Assembly (NCBI GenBank): GCA_964017185.1
Contig: OZ024875.1
Coordinates: 30,079,456 to 30,143,455, forward strand
Length of the DNA stretch: 64,000 bases
Direction: 5' to 3'
Source of the DNA: Rugalucina vietnamica
Lineage: Eukaryota; Mollusca; Bivalvia; Lucinida; Lucinidae
Shown here: positions 34,901 to 46,900 of the stretch, piece after piece
Numbering within the stretch: position 1 is the first letter of the stretch
Layout of the letters: every line of letters starts with the position of its first letter
The notes under the pieces: generated by a model
The model's input: only the letters and a program-made list of their open reading frames with translations
Databases searched by the model: none
What the model was told of the DNA's origin: nothing
Position numbers and translations under genes: made by a program

Positions 34901-37900
34901 TTACTTTACAAGCTATATCAGACCAGCTTACCTGTAAGCACCTAGGGCTGTGTATTGCCACCTAGGAGGCGATACAATACAGTTCGCGATACAGGTACAG
35001 CAATACGCAATACGGTTTGCAATCAGTGAACTTTTGTAATTACCCGTAAATTAGCACTTACAAAAAATAATCCTTAAACGCATCAGTTCACATGATTTTC
35101 GCCAGCTGAAACGGCTGCATTATGCAGCTAAGTTTCACCTTTGACATTGTTTATTGAGGCGTGTAATATGTCAGTACACAAAATATGCACCCCAAATTTC
35201 CCGCACTTTTTGTCCAGTGCCTACTTATGAATATTAATGAGCTGTGCGCACACAATTGCGCATAAAAACAATTGGCGTCCAAGGTTTTCGGGACCGATTT
35301 GGTCGGATTTTCATTATTTTCGGTGTGTATTCCGTACAGTATAGCACTCGCTATATCGGAAAAAAAATAAATCAGCCAATAAAGCATGCTTCTTCGGCGT
35401 GTTAATCCCAAGGTCGCGTTAGCTTGTCTGGTTTCCAGCTCCTCGTGATTTTACAGTGCACCGTTCAGCTGAGTAGGAATGCATACAGTTGGATTTTCCG
35501 ACATATATTTATTATTAGAATGGCTTCCTAGAAACATTGCGTAAATAATAGGACAATTATAGACGCAATTCTGCTCAAAACATGTCAGTTTTCTTAAAAA
35601 GAAGGAGAGTTTTCTTCATAAATCTTTTCTAAGGAGGTTCGCGAACCTTGTGTAAAAGCAGGTGGCGATACGATACGCTGGTTCGTCAGCCGTCGTACCG
35701 CAAATACTCGAGTGTTCGATATATCGCTGCAGCCCTATAAGCACCTAACAGTATCAGAGTGACCAGTCATAGTTACTTTACAAGCTAAACCAGACCAGCT
35801 TACCTGTAAGCACCTAACAGTATCAGAGTGGCCAGTCAGTTATTTCACAAGCTATACTAGACCAACTTACCTGTAAGCACCTAACAGTATCAGAGTGGCC
35901 AGTCATAGTTACTTTACAAGCTATACTAGACCAGCTCTCTTGTGTTGACAGATCCCATACCTACAAATAGAATTGAAACTTCAATAATACTGATTAGACA
36001 AGACAATGTTTTGTAATATATGTCTTTTTCTCAGAAACCACTGGGCTAGTTTGAGAGCCTGTAGGTAAAAGTACAAAGAAATGAAAATTGACTTATTTCA
36101 CATGTCACATGACAAGTCACAAAGATGGCTGCCACGTCCAAATATGGTACCTTCAAAGGTTAAAAAACTTGATTTTCTCAGAGACCAGTGGACCATTTAT
36201 AGCCAAATTATATAGGTATATGAGCAGTTGAGGACCTTGGCCAAACAAATTCAACATTATATGAGCCGCCTCGTGGGGAAACCAAAAATGTGGTTTCCGA
36301 ACAGGTCCGACACAAACCAGCCTGTACAAGCACAGAAAAGAGCTAGAAGCTTCAAATTTCGGATTTAAGTAGAAGAGGAATTGTACTATCCGTGTAGCGA
36401 AAACAAAGGCGCTGATCAGCTTCGCGGTTACCGCGAAGCTGATCTGCGTCTTTGTTTTTGCATATGCAGATTGTTGGTTTTCCCATGAGGCGGCTCATAT
36501 AATCAAAATTCAGGTGAGCATTCACGGTTAAGATTTTCTATGGTAAAGCAAAAATAAGATAATCTCCACTTACTTTGATCATACAGTCTGTTGAGCCACT
36601 AACCAGCCTGTTTCCCTCAAGATGTAGACACCTGACAGTACCGCTGTGTCCCACCAGAGTCTGCACAGACCACTGAGCATTTGTTCGGATATTCCATACC
36701 TGAAATCATAGGTGTTGAAAATGTTTCCTCGCCTTATGGATTCTCTTATGAAATGGGTGTGTCCAATGTGTATTTCCTTTTTTTTAAATTTATCTATTTT
36801 TATTTTTTTATTCTCTAATCCTCATATCAAATGGGTGTGCTCACTTTCATTTCTTTTCATTTTTTTTTTCATTTTCATTTCTTTATCTTTTTTGTCTCCT
36901 TTCTTTTGTTTTATTTTTTCTTTGTCTTCCTGGGCTGTGAGTACAGGTAGTAAACAGAAACAAAAAAAAAAACATGAAATATTATCATAGACTTGTTTCT
37001 TTCCCACCTGTGGTTTTAGGGAATGATCGCACCAGTTCCTGATCATTGTTAACATGTACTTTAAACTTTTAACAGCCTCTACTTATGTGATAATAAGTTT
37101 CCTGGTCCTAGAGTACAAGACCCCCTTGTTGTAAATGAGCCGCCTTGTGGGAAAACCAACAATGTGGTTTCCAAACAGGTCAGACACAAACCGGCCTGTA
37201 CAAGCACAGAAAAGAGCTAGAATCTTGAAATTTCCGATTTAAGTAGAAGAGGAATCGTACTATCCGAATAGCGAAAACAAAGACGCTGATCAGCTTCGCG
37301 GTTACCGCGAAGCTGATCTGCGTCTTTGTTTTCGCCTTTGCAGATTGTTGGTTTTCCCATGAGGTGGCTCAAATGAAAGAGAATACTGAACACAATAACC
37401 TCTTATGTGCTAATGAGTCAAGTGCCCTAGATATAAGACCACACAGTTAGCATCTGGGAGAATATTAGTTTGTCAGAGAGTTTCAGAAAGAAATGCTTCT
37501 CGTTTCTTCTAACTGCTGGTCAGAGAATGACTTGTCAATTATCAGCTTAAGGGATTGAAAACTAGGGCAGTAATCATTAGGACTGTAATCTAAGCAAATC
37601 TGTCTCCGAGATACAGACTACTTTGTACTTTATAGATACATCCCATTGTTGTTCATAACAAATGGACTACTTTGTACTTTAGATACATCCCATTGTTGTT
37701 CATAACAAATGGACTACTTTGTACTTTAGATACATCCCATTGTTGTTCATAACAAATGGACTACTATGTACTTTAGATACATCCCATTGTTGTTCATAAC
37801 AAATGGACTACTATGTACTTTAGATACATCCCATTGTTGTTCATAACAAATGGACTACTTTGTACTTTAGATACATCCCATTGTTGTTCATAACAAATGG

Positions 37901-40900
37901 ACTACTATGTACTTTAGATACATCCCATTGTTGTTCATAACAAATGGACTACTTTGTACTTTAGATACATCCCATTTTTGTCCATAAATATTCATTCATA
38001 TATTCTATATGAGCACAAGAAAACCAACAATCTGCATATTTAAAGAAAAGAAGCACAGCTGATCGGCACATTTCGCTACATAGATAGTACAATGAATCTT
38101 CTTGAATCCGAAAGTTCAAACTTTTAGCCGTCTTGTGCAACCTTATGGGCCGGTTTGTGTTGGATCTGGTCAGAGACCCTGAAGACCTGTTTTCTCACGT
38201 CAAGGCAAAACCAATGAACCAAGAAATATAGATCACGGTGACCTAGATTTGCTGTGGTCATACTTTCTCATTATGAGAAGGTAACATGTTGTTCATAATC
38301 AATTTAAGTGAACTACATCACACAAATGAGCCACCTCGTGGGAAAACCAACAATGTGGTTTCCGAACAGGTCTGACACAAATCAGGCTGCACAGTCACAG
38401 AAGCAGGCTAGAAGCTTGAAATTTCGGATTTAAAAAGAAGAGGAAGTGTACTATCTGTGTAGCGAAAACAAAGGCGCTGATCAGCTTGGCAGTTACCGCG
38501 AAGCTGATCTGCGTCTTTGTTTTCGCATATGCAGATTGTTAGTTTTCTCACGAGGTGGCTCAAATAAGGTTTGCGTTGGTGCTTTACACCCATAGTCAAC
38601 AGCTAAGGTCATATTGGGACAGTCTGTTATCTTGATCAGTGGTAAAGATGTTTCTTGGCAAGCCTCTCAGACAGAGGCAGGTTACCAGTATTAAGTGCAC
38701 ATTTTCTTTCACCACAAACTGACAAAAACTCTTCTTGAATCAGCAGAAGAGGAAGAATGGCCTTAGACTAAATCTTTATGGAAGCAATGTGACATTGAGG
38801 GTCCTTTTCTTTAAGAATTAGACACCCTTCTGATAGAGCTATTGTACCTGTCAGATCAATTGCAACGACATAAAGAGGTTATACATTTTACCTTTATAGT
38901 TTTGTCTGATGAGCCACTGACAATTCTTGAGTCATCAAACTGTACACAGGAGATACCTGAAAAATATTGTGTTAAAGAAATCAATAATATGGTAGTGGTG
39001 GGGGTTGATTCAATATAACTATGATTTATGAAATTTACTACTAGGTAATGGAGACAAGCTTGATGCACTTATTCAATGGTAAAAGCCTTATGCACTATAG
39101 CTTCCCAGCCCATGACAGGGACAGAATAGGCTACTGCATGACATTTACCAATTTTTAAAATCTCCTAGAGCAGCTTTTTTTCATATCTGACCATTGGTTG
39201 AGCATTAGAGCATTTGGTAAGCATTAATGACAAATTTTAGCACTGACCTTGTGAATGACCTTCAAATGTTCTCACAGTACATCTGCCCTTCAGCCAGTTC
39301 TTACGGAGCCGGAAACGCTCTGCAAACACCAGCTTCCACTGCAAAGAAGAAATAAATATTTCTGATGAAGCTCTTTGAAAGAACGAAATGCGTCAATCTT
39401 GTTAAACAAACAGATGAATGTTTCGTAGTTGGTAGTTTGTTCTATTTTATACCTTTGATAAATGATTTAAATATTTTTAAGTTACCCTGTACTTATAAGG
39501 CCCTTTTGTTCTTTGGGATTCTTTTTTCTTTTTTTTTTTTTTTTTTTTTTAATTCAGTTTTACGTGCCTTTCAAGATTATTTCAGCTCATATGAGACGGG
39601 CCAATCAGTAGGTGGGGCGAAAACGGGAGAACCCCGAGAAAAACCACCTGACACACCCGCAAGCAGAACTTGGCTTGTCTCACATGTGGCCAGAGCGGGG
39701 CTCGAACCTACACCAGTCACAGCAGTGAGATGATCGAGTGATTAAGAAACAGCGCTCTTAACCGCTCGGCCACGGAGGCCGCGATTCTTTTTTCACCACA
39801 TGCTGTCTTTAAACTCTGTGCTCCTAGGCGTTTTTGATTAATACTGCTGATTCAGGTCCTTTTGAAGTTAAGTCTGTAGAATAATATATCCCATGGGAAT
39901 AATATGAACTTGCAGGTTGGGTATAACAATAACACATAATTTACTCGGATGTGTAAGCTTCTTGTTACATCAAGTATTTTATGATATCTTTGATAAAGTT
40001 TCAATATTTCTTTCAATATTCCATGCAAAGTTGGTAAAAACAAATTCTGAAGAAAAAAATACAACTACTGATACAGCATGTAGCAAAACTTGATGCTAAT
40101 AAAACTTAATAATGAATATTCTATTTTGAATTCACTTTTTCTCAAGTCCTTAATCATGTTTTTAGCTATGAGCTATCATAGCTTTACAGCTTTACATTCG
40201 CTGTCAGAAAATTTATTCTGTAATTGTCACAACTTTTACATCTTAAGTTGTTTGTTTGTATTGAGGTTTAACGTTCAAGTAAACAATTTTTCAGTCATGT
40301 CTTGATAGAGCCACTGCTTCCTGGGTATTGAACAGTACTTTAGGGAATAAATGAGTCTTGCTCAAGAACACAACACAGGACCCATCAGGGTTTGAACTCA
40401 GGACCTCTTGATTTCGAGTCTTGACACTCTAACACAAGGCTACCACACTCCTTACCTCTAAGTTGTGTCATACAAAAACTTTTTGTTTGGTATCTAAGTC
40501 AATTACATGTATTAAGGTTAATGTTAAGAAGAACCCGCTCATTATCATAATATGGAAGCCACAGACAAGATTCAGCATTCAATCATGAACAACTGAGAAA
40601 TCAAAAGAAGAAAAGAGAAATAATGCTTGTTTAACGTACCAAAGGAGAAAAGACAGAGAGAATCAAGTTCAAAATGCAAGTCTTTTGGGACTTACAGCAT
40701 ATGAAATTTGTGAAATTGAGAGATTTTTTTTATATATTTATATATCATTTGATATGGAAGACTTATAACATGCCAGATGATTACCCTGTACTTTTGACAT
40801 TTTGACAAGTAACTCTACCCTGTAAAGTTAAAACATTGCACAAGTATACAAAATAGAATGCATTTTTTTGAGAAACAGTTCAAACATAATTCTAAAATTG

Positions 40901-43900
40901 CAACTGCAAAGGGGTTCTAATGCATGAAAATAATAATAATAAGAAATCATGGACAACCCAAAATCATTATTCTTCTATTTTCAACATTGCACTTTTTATG
41001 TATCAAGCCTGATCAGAAACAAATCACGGCCAGGTGCAGGTTACATACAATACAAATTCATTATAATGCCATCTTTGGGGTCTATAGAAACAGACCAAGT
41101 TATCAGTGAAACTACGTTATAATGAGGTTACTACTACAGTACAGACATATAGCAAAGCCATCATTTTGGGAGCCACAACATGACCAGGTTGAAATGGATG
41201 CTGCATAGTGAGGCCTATTATAATGAGGTTGAAATGTAATTATTTTTTAAAAAATATAGGACTTTTGCATTCTTGAGGTCCAAAACATTAAGAATCTTTG
41301 AAAGGTTACCTGTATGCTACCCTGAGGAGACATGTGACTAATCACTTGTTTGTGTTCAGCTGCCTTGCTGAGGCGCCATTTCTGTTGACAACAAAACCGT
41401 CGCCATAGTGACGGCTCGTCGGTCAGCTGATGCCACATCTTGCAGACCTGGGACGATCTGCATAAACTCACTATAAACACACAAAAACATACTGTTATAA
41501 ACACAGAATATATTTATTCAAAGAACAAGTTCTGAGATTATAACTTTTTAAATGCTCAACTCAACTGAGCATGGAAACTAGCCTGCTCAGAAATAAATAT
41601 TGGCATCTTCAGCGTATGATTTTGGAGTAATAACTTACAACAAAATGGCTGTTGTTACAAAAACTTTTACTTTTATCCTTAGTTTTAAATCTGATGCTCT
41701 GTAAAAGGTGAGCATGTATTAGGGGCTAGATGAGGTTTTTGTTTATTTTAGATGACATTTTCATAGCTGACAATCCTCCTATGACACAAAGAAGATCAGT
41801 TCACCTACAGAGTACCACAAATAAGATAAATTCACCCAGCCAAAATTTCAACTGATCTAGAGCAACACCGTTGTATCAAACTTTCTCTGCTAAGATGATA
41901 AAAGACTGTTCAATGCAATACATAGTATCTTGAGTCTGATCATCTGTTTAACATGCACTGGGGAGCAACAAATATGGAGATTTATCCAATATGAAAAATT
42001 AGCAGGGCTTTCATCGTCTATGGGACTATCAGATGGGAATGAAATATTCTAGCAATCAATGCAGAATTTCCATACTTACAAACTCTCTGTAAATGGTTTG
42101 ATGGCATAAACTGCAGCTTGCGTGAATTATCATTTCACCAACAAGTGCCTCAGTTACGTTTGTTTGCTTGATTTGTTGCTTAATGTCCCAGTCAATGGCT
42201 ATGAGCATGCCAATAGGTCAGTGTCTTAATTTTATGGGATTTTTACCCAAAATTGAGAGGTTATGACATGCAAAATGTGCTTCAAAAAATAACCACCCAA
42301 ATAAACATGTAATGCTCAGTTAAATTTTATGAATGGTTTGACTTTACCACATTACCTGAGCAGGCTCAGACCTTGGTCAGACAGTTGGTAATAAGATTTG
42401 TATGGAGGCTTAAGCAGCCCATCTATTTCTCACAGCCTTGATGGATGGAGGCTCGAAATCAAGTTAGAAAGTCCTGACAGTTTGCAGAACAACCATTTGG
42501 AAAAAATAATGGGTAAAACACATACGTTTTGAATAAAACACATTACCTGGGTCCATTCTAGCTGCCTAGTTGGCTGGTAGCCATGTTAATAAGACATCTT
42601 GACAGTTAGGTGTACAACAATTTACAGTGGGTAAAATGCAAGACCTGGTTGGGTAAAATACCTTACCTGGGTCGAGATATGACATGATTCTAGCTGCCTG
42701 GTTGGCTGGTAGCCATGTTAAGAATACTTGACAGTTAGGTGGACTACAACAGTTATAGTGGGTAAAATGCAAGACCTGGTTGGGTAAAACACATTACCTG
42801 GGTCAAGATATGACATGATTCTAGCTGCCTGGTTGGCTGGTAGCCATGTTAAGAGATCTTGACAGTTAGGTGGACAACCATGGTGAAGATTTGTCTGCAT
42901 TTTAACAGACAGAAGGTGTATCTGGGGGAGATCACAGACATTCTGCAATAGAAAGTGACAGAATCACTTTAGATGGACAAGGCGAAAAATTGTCTTTTGG
43001 GTTTCCGACCAGGTCCAGCAAAGACCAGCTTTTACAGTCTCAGGAAAAAGGCTAGAAGCTTGAAATTTCAGATTCAAGAAGAATAGTGATTGTACTTTCC
43101 GTGCGGCGGAAAACAAGGCACTGATCAGCTGTGCAATTATTGCACAGCTGATCTGCGCCTTTGTTTCCGCATCTGCAAAACTCAAGTTAGCTTGTGATGT
43201 GGCTCATTTTAGATTTGTCAGGAGGAAAACTATCTTTTGGGTTTCAATCTAGGCACAACATAAGGCAGTTCCAAAGTGGCTGATTGTTCCAAGGCAACAC
43301 TGCTGTAATTTTTACACTGACTGTTTAATCAGATATTTTTTGTAGTGTATGTCATCTTGTAGCTAGCTGTTTGGATGGCATTCTTGCTGGGAAAGAGCTA
43401 AGTTAACATCTTGCTCTTCATTATGTTTAGTTATATTTGAGCTGCCTCGTGGGAAAACCAACAATGTGGTTTCCGAACAGGTCTGACACAAACCGGCCTG
43501 TACAAGCACAGAAAAGAGCTAGAAGCTTGAAATTTCGGATTTAAGTAGAAGAGGAATTGTACTATCCGAGTAGCAAAAACAAAGGCGCTGATCAGCTTCG
43601 CTGTTACCGCGAAGCTGATCTGCGTCTTTGTTTTCGCCTATGCAGATTGTTGGTTTTACCATGAGGTGGCTCAATTTTGATGTGACGTCTTTTACTGTCT
43701 TTTTCTTTCCCTCTTGGTGTCTGGATTCAGATTTAAATTTAATTGTGTAAATTTCAGGGCTTCCTACTGTCATTATTACTGACATGAAGGCATAACTGAT
43801 TGCCTGTGGTTTGACATTTCAGATAATAAAAGTAGAGGGGCTGCCGGGCTGATCTATCAACAAGAAGGTGCTGATCACCTGTGTAGTTTTATGCGACGCA

Positions 43901-46900
43901 AGAAAACCAGTCTTCGGGATTTCCGACTAGGTCCGACACAAACCAGTCTGTGCAGTCACAGAAGAAAGCTAGAATCTTGATTTTTTTTTTGTATAAGTAG
44001 AGGAGGAATTGTACTATCCATGTAGCGAAAACAAAGGCGCTGATCAGCTTCGCAGTTACTGCGAAGCTGATCTGCGCCTTTGTTTTCGCATAGGCAAAAG
44101 TCCGGTTTTCTCACGATGTGGCTCATGTAGTCTAATCTATAGGCGCAGCTGATCTGTGGTTTACATGAGAAAACCAGATTTTCCAATGAAAATGCACATT
44201 TGAACCTTAGGCGTAAATTAAAAATAGCTGTTTCCACTAACCCAACCTGACTTTTTATGCTGACCCAGTAGTTTTAATTGCTATTAAAAATTTAATAAAA
44301 ATACATTTTCATGCCAACCTACCCTCAAAATTTTAAGAGGAAAGTAGACATTCCAACCTACCCTCAAAATTTTAAGAGGAAAGTAGACATTCCAACCTAC
44401 CCTCAAAATTTTAAGAGGAAAGTAGACATTCCAACCTACCCTCAAAATTTTAAGAGGAAAGTAGACATTCCAACCTACCCTCAAAATTTTAAGAGGAAAG
44501 TAGACAATGGTTTTAAAACTACTATAACTGCAACATCAATACATAAAACTCACTATCTTTAGCTTCCTAATTGTTTCTAACTTTATTGCTTGTCTGTTTC
44601 TGGTACTTATAATTAATTTTAGTGCATGTCTACCTTTTAAGCCCATTTTCAACATCAAAAAATTAAATGACAAATAAAGATTTTCCAATTTCCGACATAC
44701 CGACCCTACCCTGTCCTCGGCATATTAGTGGAAACACGGCTACTTGTACTTTACGCCTTACTCTTGAGTAAATAAGTTACATAAGGGGTAGTGCTAGAAT
44801 GTCTTTTCCCAAAATGTCTACTCCCAAAATGTCTGTTCCCAAAATGTCTATATCCAATATGCCTACCATATTAAAATTGCTTTTCCAAAATATTTGGTCA
44901 TCTAAATGGATAAATATAATATTCATGAACTTTTTTTTAATGAAAATGTATTAAATTGTGAAAATTGTAAAAGCAACTCACAACTAAATTGATTATTAAA
45001 CATTTTATTCAGTAGACATTATGGGAATAGACATTTTGGGAATAGACATAATGGGAGTAGATATTTTGGGAATAGACATTCAAGCACCTACCCTTACATA
45101 AGCTTGTTTGTCTGTTACTTAAAGCAGCATTTTTCTGTCTCATCTGGCTGTGACAGAGTGCTGATATGGTCACTCTTTTAAAGTTCCATAGATTCAAAAA
45201 TAATATGAACAGCTGACGAAAACAAAGAAATGGCCTGAACATCTAGTACAGAATATGGGCCGCTGCATGAGAAAACCAACAATTTGGGATTCCGACCAGA
45301 TCCGACAAAAATTGGCCTGTACAGTCACAGAAGAAAGCTAGAAGCTTGAATCTTTGAATAAAAGTAGAAGAGGAATTGTACTATCCGTGTGGCGAAAACA
45401 AAGGCGCTGATCAGCTGTGCAAAACAAAGGCGCTGATCAGCTGTGCAGTTACTGCATAGTTGATCTGCGTCTTTGTTTTCGCATATGCAAATTGATGGTT
45501 TTCCCATGTGGTGGCTCATATGTTACTGTAGATGACCACTATATATCCATTGTACACCAAAACTGTATCAAAATTGTTTTAATTTGTTGTTTATACATAA
45601 ACCAATCTCTGTATTTCTACCATTTTCTGCCATTTTAGTTGAATGTTTCTTTGAAAATTGTGTGTGTGTGTGTTTTTCTGGGACTGTCATTATAAAACCA
45701 TGTAACCTATCAACGGAACCTAGATTCTCAGAGTTGGTCCATAAACGTATACAAAAAACAGGTTGGCCTTTTGGGTTGGTTGGTACAGTAGAAGACATAT
45801 TCTTTGGATTGGCCCTCATGCTGAGGTAGCTTGGTGCTGAGGACTCGCACTGTATTAGCGGCAATGTGGAAGGAGTGATTTTATATAAAATTGCGTTTCT
45901 GACTGCCAAAAAAGGCCTTTTAGATAGACAAAAAAGCATGTGTTGGCAATCGGGAATGTTCAATTTACGTTCTACATCATCATTTTGGTAATTCAAAGCG
46001 CCTTTTTTTGCAATTAGAACTCTTTTCGTTAATCAAATTGGTTGCTCGCGAATGCCGCTAATACGGTGTGGGATTGCTTTATTAACTCTAAAGATAGTAA
46101 ACCAGACTGAACCTGCCAGTCAGTAGAAGGATGTAATCTTTGAATTTACATGTATTATAGTAGAGACTACTATTTCCATTTATGTCATAATCAATTGTCT
46201 GATTATCATACAGCTGATCTTTGTCCTTGCATTCAGGGTTTCTCTCTATAAATTATATACCAGGGGCCAGTTGTTCAAAACTTTGTAGCTTAATGTTAAG
46301 ACCTCAATTCTTTAAATAAATACCGTCTACATAAGCAAATACACTGTTATTTTTTGTTGATAAAATGTGAGAATCCTTTGCATTGCAAAGGATTCTCACA
46401 TTTTATCAACAAAAAATTACAGTGTATTTGTAATATTCATGTTTGAAATTTCAACGAATCGTTAACTAACGACATCGTTAATTTTGAACAACTGGCCCCA
46501 GTATGAAACATTGAAATATTGGATGTGCAAAGTAGACTCACCAATATATCTTTGAGTACTAAGTTTTTCTGTTCATCATTGAAATCAGAGAACCACTTCA
46601 GCAAGGTCTGGAATGAAAAGGGAAATAATCAGCTGCTTAATATCCTAAAATTTGAGCCTGTGCATGAGAAAACCAACAGTTTGGGTTCTGACCAGGTCCG
46701 ACACAAACCAGCTTGTACAGTCGCAGAAGCAGGCTAGAAGCTTGAAATTTCGGAGTTAAGAAGAAGAAGGATTGTACTATCTGTGCAGCGAAAACAAAAG
46801 CGCTGATCAGCTGTGCAGTTACTGCAAAGCTGGTCTGCGCCTTTGTTTTCGCATATGCAAATTGTTGGTTTTCTGATGCGGCAGCTCATTTCTAAGTTTG

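Noticed and set aside
34406-34961. Minus-strand ORFs of 99 and 82 codons with WD40-like repeats
   Set aside because: They are tandem copies of an exon end including its splice donor, not a separate WD40 gene. Read-through would be out of frame with the next exon.
37617-37980. CRISPR-like repeat array
   Set aside because: Units are contiguous 47-bp tandem repeats without unique spacers, and the DNA is eukaryotic.
43519-43785. Recurring ORFs with ENKGADQLR...DSTIPLL peptides (also near 2504, 26233, 38408, 45325, 62596 and others)
   Set aside because: They are translations of the GAGCC-family hairpin MITE and appear wherever a copy lies, in both orientations. No start, stop or frame is conserved, so they are not genes.
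44284-44562. ORFs on both strands with repeated PTYPQNFKRKVD / GWNVYFPLKILR units
   Set aside because: Produced by a 39-bp tandem repeat whose length is a multiple of 3. Non-coding minisatellite.
45568-45996. 142-codon minus-strand ORF
   Set aside because: Overlaps a small inverted-repeat element, has no splice context or recognisable motif. Kept only as a weak possibility.
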